Of a DNA stretch of 64,000 nucleotides, positions 26,019-34,653 are shown piece by piece. Under the pieces are notes generated by a model. It was not told the DNA's origin. It saw only the letters and a list, made by a program, of their open reading frames with translations, and ran no database searches. The stretch is taken from positions 1 through 64,000 of the forward strand of contig NZ_CAJXYQ010000011.1 of NCBI RefSeq assembly GCF_913063105.1, in the 5' to 3' direction. A program made the position numbers and the translations under genes. Positions within the stretch are counted from its first letter, which is position 1; each line of letters starts with the position of its first letter. The stretch is from an uncultured Draconibacterium sp. Its GTDB lineage: Bacteria; Bacteroidota; Bacteroidia; Bacteroidales; Prolixibacteraceae.

Positions 26019-27121
26019 TATTCTACTTCTTTTGTAATAATTAAAGGTATTTGCACATTAAACGATTGACGAATGTTATTCTCGTCATATACATCAGCGG
26101 CACAGATAAGCGCGATTGGTTCGCCATCTTCCATTAATACCTGTGGACGCTCCAAATGGTCGTATTGTACAACCCTACCATCTTCCCAGGTAAGTATTCG
26201 GTCCGAAATATGGAAATATTTACCTCTTTCCCAGTGGATACCATCAAATGAATCGTAGTGTACCAAAGAGAATACTCGTTTATGGTCAATGTGTTCAATT
26301 CGTTTTACAATGGCTCGGTATTTTCCATCCTGGTACCAGATGTAAGGGTCTTCGGCTGGGAAACGTTCTCCTTCGAAAGTAAAAACAGGGTCTGGAAATT
26401 TTTTAAAAGGCCCGGTTGGATTATCTGCAATGGCTACCATGTGAACAACAGGCCCTCCTGCAGGCAAAGGAAACTTTTTACCTACTGCTTTATATACCAT
26501 AAGTATTTTCCCATCTGGCATTTTACAAACTGATGGATTATTGGTCACTAAGGCATCGTGTGCCGTTGAATCGCCATGGGTAACATCCAGTACAGGTTTA
26601 TCAAAACGTTTCCATGGGCCACAAGGGTTTTCGGCAACTGCCACACCAATACGTTGGTTGTTGCGGTGCATCCAGTTAATTTTTGCTTTACCAGGCACAC
26701 TTACAATCTTCTTATCGCCAAAGTTGCCCATGTAGTATAAATAATATTTTCCTTTGATTTTATGAACTGTTGGATTATGGGTTGCTGAGCCATCCCAGAA
26801 TTTTGAACCACGTTCCGGAAGTGCTATGTCAACGTGTTGATAAGGACCAAAAGGTGAGCTTGAAGTAGCATGGGCAATTATCGAATAGTTTGCCCACTCC
26901 CATCCAATATGTTTTGGCCAGCGTGAATAAAGCATGTGATACAACCCATCATTGCCTTTTATGACTGAGCCTCCCCAAAAACTTGCAGTGTCGGCTCCAT
27001 CGAAACGAGAGTGCTTGGCTACTTTCCCGAACTCAATTTTATAATTCTGAATGATTTTCTCTTGTTGTTGGCATGAACTAAATATCAAAGCAACTAACAC
27101 CAGCATAAAAAACGTTCTCAT
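26018..27121 (-). CDS. Propeller glycosidase, subgroup 2 (GH43/GH117-like), lipoprotein
   Basis: A 367-residue lipoprotein (LIFSSC). It matches 10966-12069 over its whole length without gaps and mostly residue for residue: FWGGSVIKGNDGLYHMLYSR, KFWDGSATHNPTVH, YYLYYMGNFGDKKIVS, HRNNQRIGVAVAEN, THGDSTAHDAL, AEDPYIWYQDGKYRAIVKRI, YDHLERPQVL, and the same KEVE end. Both copies join the next gene through a TAATG overlap, but the next gene differs (subgroup-3 propeller here, sulfatase there), a sign of segment duplication followed by reshuffling. Confidence 0.8.
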   Translation of the reverse strand: MRTFFMLVLVALIFSSCQQQEKIIQNYKIEFGKVAKHSRFDGADTASFWGGSVIKGNDGLYHMLYSRWPKHIGWEWANYSIIAHATSSSPFGPYQHVDIALPERGSKFWDGSATHNPTVHKIKGKYYLYYMGNFGDKKIVSVPGKAKINWMHRNNQRIGVAVAENPCGPWKRFDKPVLDVTHGDSTAHDALVTNNPSVCKMPDGKILMVYKAVGKKFPLPAGGPVVHMVAIADNPTGPFKKFPDPVFTFEGERFPAEDPYIWYQDGKYRAIVKRIEHIDHKRVFSLVHYDSFDGIHWERGKYFHISDRILTWEDGRVVQYDHLERPQVLMEDGEPIALICAADVYDENNIRQSFNVQIPLIITKEVE

Positions 27122-27137
27122 TTCTTAATTTTTTTAT

Positions 27138-27791
27138 TTATTCACTCTTTAATGGAATCACCAGAGAAAAAGAGTCTTCACTGTTCTTTGGCAATGCCGC
27201 AATAATCAATGCCTTTGGCTTACCATTTTCGTAATATAATTTGGGCATGTCTGCTGTACGTTGGGTTTTAGTCACTGTACCGTCGGTCCATTTTATTTCT
27301 CCGGGCAACATTACCAATGGATTTTTAGTAGGTTTCCAAACCAAGCCTTCGGCATCCGATTCGAAAAGTAAGGTTGCTTCTTTTGGATGTTCGGAATAAT
27401 ATCCCTGACAATCTTTTGCTATACACCAGTATTTCCCGTCGCCGGCCCACTCAATATGGTCGTCAGTTGCAAACTTTGCTGTTGGATGCGTTATGAAAGG
27501 AACCTTTGTTTCAACAAAGGGCCCTAGCGGATTATCCGATAAGGAAGTAACATGAATAACTTGCCCTCCTCTGTTGTCTCCTATATCAACAACGTATTTA
27601 TAGGCCAATAATACCTTCCCGTCAGGTCTCACCGATGCCACCGGTGTTAAAGTTATCACTTGTCCTTCGGAATTAATGTTGGCTTTATCGAATTTATCGG
27701 GTAGCAATTCTTTAAAGTTTAATTCGTTTTGAAAAAAACTTTGGGTGCAAACTATTGAAAATAACGATATTAAAACGGATACCCTACTCAT
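27138..27791 (-). CDS. Internally deleted subgroup-1 propeller protein
   Basis: A 217-residue open frame with signal peptide and the subgroup-1 start (NELNFKELLPDKFDKANI, residues 22-39), then directly the second half (TPVASVRPDGKVLLAYKYV from 49; DDHIEWAGDGKYWCIAKD; LPGEIKWTDGTVT; EDSFSLVIPL). Against 19636-20745, where KFDKKNI is 38-44 and STPTV is 200-204, about 147 residues are missing in frame. They hold YHAIYSRW, the WDG-THNP strand and NRNNQRIGVAV, that is, two or three blades and the likely active site. It can hardly be an active propeller enzyme; it may be a remnant, or a protein that completes a paralogue. It is first of the propeller series, after the GH9-like gene. Confidence 0.72.
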   Translation of the reverse strand: MSRVSVLISLFSIVCTQSFFQNELNFKELLPDKFDKANINSEGQVITLTPVASVRPDGKVLLAYKYVVDIGDNRGGQVIHVTSLSDNPLGPFVETKVPFITHPTAKFATDDHIEWAGDGKYWCIAKDCQGYYSEHPKEATLLFESDAEGLVWKPTKNPLVMLPGEIKWTDGTVTKTQRTADMPKLYYENGKPKALIIAALPKNSEDSFSLVIPLKSE

Positions 27792-27812
27792 GCGATTGAT
27801 ATAAAAGGTTAA

Positions 27813-29732
27813 TTATTTTTTTACTTGAATTTCTGCCTCGTTTTCAAAACCTAAATAACCATAGCTTGCACTTAACTTTTCAATGTTATCTGGCACTATA
27901 TATTTAGCAATAAATAAACCCGAATTTGGCTTACTTTCAAACACTTCGGTTTTTTCACCATTCAACAAAACCCAGCCTTTATCTTTTTCTTTTGCACTTT
28001 GGTTTAATGCAGCTTTTAATTCAATTATTATTGATTCCCCGGGTTTTGCTGTGGTGATTTCATTTTTATATGCTTCATCGAATATTTTTACATGTTGGCT
28101 TCCAAGAGTCGAAAAGGTTAGGCTGGCTTGCCATCCTCGATTAGAAACTCCCCAACCTTCTGTTGCGTAAGCGTTTTCACCAATTGCTTTTCCTTCATTT
28201 TTTCCTTCTACAGCTTCCATCTTTTCAATTATGGGAAACTGACTATCTAATGGAGAACCATCAAGCACTCCGCGTACTTTTCCGAGTTTTCCGTAGCCAT
28301 GGGGGTGCGATTGAGGCCAACCGTATTCCACATCTTCCCAAAAGGCTCCAATTTCAACTCTTTCATCGCTTTTATTACTAAGATGTGTTCCGGCAGGATT
28401 TACTCCAAAAACAAAATCAACCTGCGCCCATCCAATCTTTCTAAGTTCCGGGTCGTTGAGTAAATGCGATACAGCAAACATTGAACCTGCCAATGCCGGA
28501 GCACCTCCCAATTCCTTTGTACGCGCATGAGCCCATTCAGTTTCCGAATGTTTTCGGTACATCCAAAAGTTATTGGTTTTTTGTTTCATGTGAATGGCCC
28601 ATGCAGCTAATTTCTCTTTTGTACCTTCGGGAGCATGTTCAGGTGCAAGCATTAAAAAGTAAGCAAGAGCCTGTGGGGTTATGTGCTCTGCATTTCGTAT
28701 CCACCACATGTGTCGTGAGTTATTAAAATCCCAGTTGGCTATAATATCTTTTGCTCCTTCCTGTGCCCATTCAAGGTATTTTTCAGCTTGTCCGCTTGCT
28801 TCATTCTTTTCACAGAAATACATAAAAATATTACGGAAAACCGACTGTCCAAAAGCGTTTCCCATTTCATTAAACTCCTGGAATCCCTCGTCCACCCATT
28901 TTGTACTGAAAGTCCAGTAACGCACTACTTTGTGCCTGTCATACGCTTCCCACTTCTCATTACAAACCGCACGGTATTTCTGGTATTTTTCTTCCGAAAG
29001 ATAAGGTTTTAGAAATGAGTGGTAAGCCGCACAAACTGCTGCCAATTGGTCTAATGAGTTCCAATAATCATATTTCATACGTGGTTCTCCCCGGTAGCCA
29101 AGCGAGCCATGTCGGTTGGCAACATCACCATTATAGGTGTGGTATTTGTAAGCAAATTCGGCATGCCATAAAATAAGTTCAATCAAATCAGAAAGCTGTT
29201 CGTTATCCATTTCCTCAGTCCAGGTGTCAAACAAAGCAGGATTACTTGCATATTGCAAAATCTCAAAAATGGTTTCAAGTCCGTAAAAACCACCGTCACG
29301 AGTAGGCCCCCCGCCATAAACCTTGGTCATATCGTAATTGTCCAAATCTTCAAAACCACGGGCATCAATAAAAAAGCCATAGGCCATTTGGCTCGACTTT
29401 AGTTCCATAACATGGTCGCCAATTAAAAAGGGTACCGATTGCCCGTGACCTTCCACGTCAATGATATATTCTTCGTTTTCAGAAATCGGATTAAAAGCTG
29501 AAAACCATCCTTGAAAGTTTAGCACTTCCCCCTCGAATTCCACCTTTTTGGTGGTATTGTTTAGTATCCTGAACGGCGTATTATTTTCTGCGCCGTAACA
29601 TACAAAACGTTTTGATTCCTTAAGATTATACCCCAACTGGTTTACATAGGGTGAGTAAACGTCTTTTTTGTTCTGGGCAACAGCACTTGATACAAATACC
29701 ATGAAAATAAAAATGAATACAAATGGTCTCAT
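27813..29732 (-). CDS. GH9-like glycoside hydrolase, secreted
   Basis: A 639-residue exported protein (signal to about 19, SSAVAQ). Residues 25-105 match the immunoglobulin-like N-terminal domain of GH9 enzymes (SPYVNQLGYNLKESKRFV). Residues about 115-560 form an alpha/alpha barrel-like region with YGGGPTRDGGFYG at the place of the GH9 DAGDY motif, LWHAEFAYKYH, FGVNPAGTHLSN and ATEGWGVSNRGW near the catalytic Glu position. The last 80 residues form an extra beta-domain. Classical GH9 acts on beta-1,4-glucan; here the key Asp motif is altered and the setting is galactan, so the substrate is uncertain. It follows susD after a hairpin. Confidence 0.7.
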   Translation of the reverse strand: MRPFVFIFIFMVFVSSAVAQNKKDVYSPYVNQLGYNLKESKRFVCYGAENNTPFRILNNTTKKVEFEGEVLNFQGWFSAFNPISENEEYIIDVEGHGQSVPFLIGDHVMELKSSQMAYGFFIDARGFEDLDNYDMTKVYGGGPTRDGGFYGLETIFEILQYASNPALFDTWTEEMDNEQLSDLIELILWHAEFAYKYHTYNGDVANRHGSLGYRGEPRMKYDYWNSLDQLAAVCAAYHSFLKPYLSEEKYQKYRAVCNEKWEAYDRHKVVRYWTFSTKWVDEGFQEFNEMGNAFGQSVFRNIFMYFCEKNEASGQAEKYLEWAQEGAKDIIANWDFNNSRHMWWIRNAEHITPQALAYFLMLAPEHAPEGTKEKLAAWAIHMKQKTNNFWMYRKHSETEWAHARTKELGGAPALAGSMFAVSHLLNDPELRKIGWAQVDFVFGVNPAGTHLSNKSDERVEIGAFWEDVEYGWPQSHPHGYGKLGKVRGVLDGSPLDSQFPIIEKMEAVEGKNEGKAIGENAYATEGWGVSNRGWQASLTFSTLGSQHVKIFDEAYKNEITTAKPGESIIIELKAALNQSAKEKDKGWVLLNGEKTEVFESKPNSGLFIAKYIVPDNIEKLSASYGYLGFENEAEIQVKK

Positions 29733-29833
29733 TGGTTAATTCTTAGTTGGTTTCTATTTTTTTGAATTTACATTTTTTTTACGATGATATTTAGCCAAAG
29801 TTATTCCATCAGCTGTTATATCTTTTTGCAGTA

Positions 29834-29860
29834 AAGGGCCGACTCTAAAAGCCGGCCCTT
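29834..29860 (-). promoter_or_regulatory. Intercistronic stem-loop between susD and the GH9-like gene
   Basis: AAGGGCCG (29834-29841) pairs with CGGCCCTT (29853-29860). It lies in the widest gap of the PUL genes (160 bp). Only three T residues follow on the minus strand, so it is more likely a partial terminator or mRNA-stabilising end that raises susCD over the enzyme genes than a full stop. Confidence 0.55.
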
Positions 29861-29892
29861 ATCTAACCAAACTATCTAACTATGCACATCCC

Positions 29893-31563
29893 TTAATAAC
29901 CGGGATTTTGCACTAACTGATCGTTTACATCCATTTCTTTTTGAGGAATGGGCCAAAGGTAATTTTTGGAAGCATCGAAAGCACGTACCTGAATTACTTT
30001 AAACACATCATCCTGGTCGGCATAAACCGGATGCCCGTATTCGTTAATTGTTGGAATTCCCGGGTTAAACCATCTTTCCTGGAATTTTCGCCCTGGAAGT
30101 TTGCCTGGAATTACATGCTCCGCAATTTTCCATCTGCGTATATCAAATGTTCTCAAGCCTTCACCTGCCAACTCTATTTTACGCTCATTTCTAAGTACTT
30201 TTCTAAGTTCATCCTGAGAAAGTCCTGGTGTTACATCCGGCATGTCTGCTCTATTCCTTACCATGTTTATTGCATCATAAACCGATTGATCAATTTGATT
30301 TAACTCAATTTTGGCTTCGGCATATATTAAAAATACCTCTGCATATCGAATAAGTGAATAAGGCATATCCGTCCCGGTATATACCGGCATTTCATCAAAA
30401 GTCCTTTCATCGTTATTTTTCTTCCACAAGTAGCCGGTAAAGGTTGCATAAGGGTTGGTAACTTCCACGTTATTTACCCTGGCTCCTTTGTACACGGTCG
30501 TAGTACTATCAGGATGTGTTTCAAAACGATATTCCCTTATCCACGTACCTGGTACATAAAGACTACCTTTTAAGCGCGAATCACGGTTTTCATACGGATT
30601 GGCAGGATCATACAATGGAGATTCATCGATTGGCAAGCCATCTGTACATAAGTATGAATCAACTAACCATTTAGTAGGAACAGACAAACTCCACCCTTGT
30701 CCTTTACGGGAATTCATAATTACCGAATTTCTGTTCTTCATTACATCAATGTGAAATGAAAGTTTTAGAATAGCTTCTTTGTTATCTCTACCTTCATTCT
30801 GAAATAAATCGGTATAGCTCGGGTGCAATTCATAAACATCATCCATATCCATAACCATTTTTGCAGCGGTTGCGGCATCGTTATACATACCGTTAAACAA
30901 TGCGATACGTGCTTTTAATGCCAATGCAGCTCCTTTGGTTATTCGTCCGTTGTCTTCTGAACCATATTCTTCCGGTAAAACAGATATACCATAATCTAAA
31001 TCAGATAATAATAAATCAACAATCTGACTTTTAGGAGTTCTTGGAGTTTTTGATTCTTCAAGCGTTATCGTGCTTGTTATTAATGGAACATCACCAAACA
31101 GTTCGGTAAGATACATATATGACCAGGCTCTGATAAATTTAGCCTCGGCTTCGGCATTGTCGCAAACTGCGGCATCAATTGTTTCACGGGCCCTCTCCAT
31201 ATTTCCAATAATAAAGTTGGTCCGTTGAATTGTCCCATAATAGAATTGCCATGCCGTAGAATATAATGAACTTGTTGGAGTACCGTCACCCATTACCTCT
31301 GCACCAATTCCGTTTGCTCCGGCACGATTAAAACTTTCATCCGTGGCATCGCGAAAAAATAGTTCATTAGTTGAATATCCCCAATTCCATTTGTTATAAT
31401 GCAAGCCATTGTATGCACCGTTTACTGCAATAATCAGCTCGTCCTCAGAGCCAGGGAAGGTAGCACTTGACGGAGCATCCAGAGGATACTTTTCAAGGTA
31501 ATCTTCGCATGACATAAAACCTGTCATTACAATGATCAGTATGAATAATTTATATAATTTCAT
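29893..31563 (-). CDS. susD: SusD/RagB-type surface glycan-binding lipoprotein
   Basis: A 556-residue outer-membrane lipoprotein that caps the SusC transporter and binds oligosaccharides at the cell surface. The signal has a lipobox (MTGFMSC, followed by EDYLEKYP). Typical SusD words: NGAYNGLHYNKW near the N-terminus, the TPR region, AFIRAWSYMYLTELFGDVP (written EAKFIRAW here), and the C-terminal LRKVLRNERKIELAGEGLR and DIRRWKIAEHVIPG. It lies 24 bp downstream of susC, the fixed order of this pair. Ligand specificity is inferred from the neighbouring agar/porphyran enzymes. Confidence 0.95.
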   Translation of the reverse strand: MKLYKLFILIIVMTGFMSCEDYLEKYPLDAPSSATFPGSEDELIIAVNGAYNGLHYNKWNWGYSTNELFFRDATDESFNRAGANGIGAEVMGDGTPTSSLYSTAWQFYYGTIQRTNFIIGNMERARETIDAAVCDNAEAEAKFIRAWSYMYLTELFGDVPLITSTITLEESKTPRTPKSQIVDLLLSDLDYGISVLPEEYGSEDNGRITKGAALALKARIALFNGMYNDAATAAKMVMDMDDVYELHPSYTDLFQNEGRDNKEAILKLSFHIDVMKNRNSVIMNSRKGQGWSLSVPTKWLVDSYLCTDGLPIDESPLYDPANPYENRDSRLKGSLYVPGTWIREYRFETHPDSTTTVYKGARVNNVEVTNPYATFTGYLWKKNNDERTFDEMPVYTGTDMPYSLIRYAEVFLIYAEAKIELNQIDQSVYDAINMVRNRADMPDVTPGLSQDELRKVLRNERKIELAGEGLRTFDIRRWKIAEHVIPGKLPGRKFQERWFNPGIPTINEYGHPVYADQDDVFKVIQVRAFDASKNYLWPIPQKEMDVNDQLVQNPGY

Positions 31564-31587
31564 TTTTACTTAGTTTTAAATTAACGA

Positions 31588-34500
31588 TTAGAAGTTTAAG
31601 TCAACACCAAATACATAGGTTGATGTAATCGGATAAACAGAAGTATTACCCTGAGGCTGTTCCGGATCCCAACCATCATGAAGTTTACTAGACGTAAACA
31701 GGTTGTTACCGGAGAAATAGACTCTTAGTTTATCTAAACCAATTTTACTTGTAAGATTTTTAGGAAGAGTATAACCAAACTGTAAAGTTTTTGCTCTGAA
31801 ATAAGCTGAATTATATACCCAAAAATCTGAAGGTCTGAAATTGTTATGCGATGAACCATCGATTAAACGCGGATAAGTTGCATCGGTATTTTCCGGAGTC
31901 CATCGATCCATTTGCCATTCTTCTATGTTACCGAGGTTGTAAAATGCCCAACCGATATATCCATCAAGATAAGTATCGCGTTTGCCAACACCTTGAAAAA
32001 ATACAGAAAAGTCGAATCCTTTGTACTGTGCACTTAAATCGATACCATAGCTGTAGCGAGGAATATTGCTACCCACAACTACTCGGTCGTCGGCATTAAT
32101 AACGCCGTCTGTGGCATCAGGTACTCCATCGTCATCGGTATCAACAGTAATCTGGTCAACATACTTAATATCACCAGGTGCAACGCTTCCAAATTGTTTT
32201 GCATGGTTATCAATTTCTGCCTGAGTTTGGAATAAACCATCAGTTTCATACATAAAAAGTGAATTGATAGCTTCACCTTCCTGTGTGATTGTATAATTAC
32301 CGATATATGGTCCCGAACCTTTCAAATCAACCACCTCGTTTTTCACATCAGACAAAACAAAACCAACGGAATATTTAAACTCGTGGTCATTATTCGTGTA
32401 ACTCACGTTAAAATCCCAGCCCGTATTTTTCACTTTACCTGCGTTCTGGTAAGGTGCAGTTAAACCAATGGTCATTGGAACAGGAAGTTGAAGTAAGATA
32501 TCGTCGGTATTACGAACATACCATTCAAATGAACCAGATATTTTATTGAAAATACCAAAATCTAAACCAATGTTCGTGGTTGTTGTGGTTTCCCAGGTAA
32601 TGTCTTCGTTAGCCATATCGGTTAATGCCGCACCAGGAACAGGGGTATCATTAAATATATAATCATTACCCAAACTAACTACTGAAGCAAACGGATAGTT
32701 ACCGATATTTTGGTTACCCAGCTGTCCCCATGAAGCTCTGAATTTTAAATTATCCATCCAATCCACATTTGACATGAAATTTTCCTCCGAAATTCTCCAA
32801 CCAAATGAGAATGATGGGAAAACACCATATTTGTTTCCTTCCGAAAAACGTGATGAACCATCATAACGAACATTGGCTTCAACCAAATATTTTTCGTTGA
32901 AATTGTAATTCAATCTTCCAAAATATGAACGTAATGCCCATTCGTAACCGGTACCACCATTGTTCATGTTAATTACAGAACCATTATCCAATACCATATA
33001 ATCGACAAAAGGGAAATTTTCGCGATAAGCATTAAAGTTATTGCTCTTATAGTCAATTTGTTCGTACCCCGCCAATGCAGTAAAATTATGCTGCTCTATT
33101 TGTTTTGTATAGGTTACCAGAGCATTGAGATTGTTTCTCCAATAACGATCAAATCTTTCTGTTAAAGTCGACATACTTGGAGAATACATAGCCACTTCTT
33201 CCTCTCCTTCATGATACATAGCTACTGGTTTCCCATCTACACGGTTGTATGTATAACCAAAATCAGGAGCATATGAAAACATAACATCCATTCCTTCAAT
33301 TGGCTGAACATTTACAGCGAACTTCCCACTAAAGGCATATTTATCAATATCTCTGTTTCCACCATCGTAAAACCCTGAGATTGGATTTCCGTAATTCATA
33401 AAATTAGTAGAATAACGACCATCGGTTGTATAAACCGCCATTAGAGCAGGTAGCCTGTTTACATTCGTAAATACAGATGATTCATCTACTCTTGGTTCAT
33501 CTCGAGGTGAGTAACGACCAAATAAATCAAGTTTTATTTGAACTTTTTCAGAAACCTTGTAATCATTATTTAATCGAACCGAATAGTTTTTATAATTGTA
33601 ATTTGGTAATAGCCCCTCTTGGTCCATATAAGAAATAGAAGCCATTGAACTTAGATTACCACTACCACCGGCCACTGTTAAGTTGTGATGTTGTTGTAAG
33701 CCAGGTTCAGAGAATAATAAATCCTGGAAGTTAACGTCGGGATAAGTTCCCGTATACAGTCCACTGTTATTTTTGTATTCAGCCATGTATTCTTCACTCC
33801 AAATTGGAGTTTTACCTGCATTTATCATGGCCTCATTGTTTAGTTCCATGTAGGTATAACCATCTGCATACTTTGGAAGCCCCGTAAATTCCTGCCAACC
33901 TGCATATCCTCGATAGTTCACCTTAAGTTTTCCTTCTTTTGCACGCTTGGTGGTAATAAGAATAACACCGTTGGCAGCACGCGAACCATAAATAGCTGCC
34001 GATGCCGCATCTTTTAGAATTGATATTGTTTCAATTTCGTTGGGATCTACAGCATTTAAATCGCCCTGAATTCCATCGACTAAAACCAAAGGATTTGAAT
34101 CGCCTAATGTTCCAATCCCGCGAATTCGGATGGTTCCCTGGTCGCCACCTGGTTTACCCGAATTTTGGGTTACGGTAACCCCCGAGGCAACACCTTGTAG
34201 TGCCATGGAAGCGTTCATTACCGGTTTTTCTGCCAATGTTTCACCTTCAACACTGGCCACCGAACCGGTTAGGTTTACTTTCTTTTGTGTGGCATAACCA
34301 ACTGCCACCACTTCTTCTAATCCAATTACATCGGCTTTTAAAGTTACATCAACTTTTGTCGCAGCGCTGATGTCGACTTCCTGACTGGCAAAACCAATAA
34401 AAGAAATTAGAAGCGTTTGAGCATTTTGCGGAACCTGAAGAGCAAAGGTTCCATCTGCTTGGGTTATAGTTCCGGTAGTTGTTCCTTTAACAACAACATT

Positions 34501-34623
34501 TACACCTGGCAAGGCCTCGCCAGCCTCGTCGGTAACTTTACCATTAACGGACTTTTCCTGAGCCCATAACACAGAACTTACAAATAATCCCAGAATTAGG
34601 ATTATCATTTTTTTGATTTTCAT
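31588..34623 (-). CDS. susC: SusC/RagA-type TonB-dependent oligosaccharide transporter
   Basis: A 1011-residue outer-membrane beta-barrel. Signal peptide to about residue 21 (SSVLWAQEK), a carboxypeptidase-like domain (NGKVTDEAGEALPGVNVVVK) at 25-100, then the TonB-box region EEVVAVGYATQKKVNLTGSV, the plug (LVLVDGIQGDLNAVDPNEIE, SILKDAASAAIYGSRAANGV) and the barrel to the C-terminal aromatic end (TYVFGVDLNF). It imports oligosaccharides held by SusD using TonB energy. No N-terminal STN (anti-sigma-linked) domain is present, which agrees with regulation through LacI rather than ECF/anti-sigma. The gene starts 30 bp after the FAD oxidoreductase gene. Confidence 0.96.
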   Translation of the reverse strand: MKIKKMIILILGLFVSSVLWAQEKSVNGKVTDEAGEALPGVNVVVKGTTTGTITQADGTFALQVPQNAQTLLISFIGFASQEVDISAATKVDVTLKADVIGLEEVVAVGYATQKKVNLTGSVASVEGETLAEKPVMNASMALQGVASGVTVTQNSGKPGGDQGTIRIRGIGTLGDSNPLVLVDGIQGDLNAVDPNEIETISILKDAASAAIYGSRAANGVILITTKRAKEGKLKVNYRGYAGWQEFTGLPKYADGYTYMELNNEAMINAGKTPIWSEEYMAEYKNNSGLYTGTYPDVNFQDLLFSEPGLQQHHNLTVAGGSGNLSSMASISYMDQEGLLPNYNYKNYSVRLNNDYKVSEKVQIKLDLFGRYSPRDEPRVDESSVFTNVNRLPALMAVYTTDGRYSTNFMNYGNPISGFYDGGNRDIDKYAFSGKFAVNVQPIEGMDVMFSYAPDFGYTYNRVDGKPVAMYHEGEEEVAMYSPSMSTLTERFDRYWRNNLNALVTYTKQIEQHNFTALAGYEQIDYKSNNFNAYRENFPFVDYMVLDNGSVINMNNGGTGYEWALRSYFGRLNYNFNEKYLVEANVRYDGSSRFSEGNKYGVFPSFSFGWRISEENFMSNVDWMDNLKFRASWGQLGNQNIGNYPFASVVSLGNDYIFNDTPVPGAALTDMANEDITWETTTTTNIGLDFGIFNKISGSFEWYVRNTDDILLQLPVPMTIGLTAPYQNAGKVKNTGWDFNVSYTNNDHEFKYSVGFVLSDVKNEVVDLKGSGPYIGNYTITQEGEAINSLFMYETDGLFQTQAEIDNHAKQFGSVAPGDIKYVDQITVDTDDDGVPDATDGVINADDRVVVGSNIPRYSYGIDLSAQYKGFDFSVFFQGVGKRDTYLDGYIGWAFYNLGNIEEWQMDRWTPENTDATYPRLIDGSSHNNFRPSDFWVYNSAYFRAKTLQFGYTLPKNLTSKIGLDKLRVYFSGNNLFTSSKLHDGWDPEQPQGNTSVYPITSTYVFGVDLNF

Positions 34624-34653
34624 AAGTTTTGATTTAATTTACATTTTTTGTTT

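Noticed and set aside
5871..27791. Calling the whole propeller series GH43
   Set aside because: The conserved words (RIGVAVAD, THNP, LERPQ) are shared within the series and only loosely resemble GH43; a GH43 label would claim an arabinan/xylan role that the context does not support.
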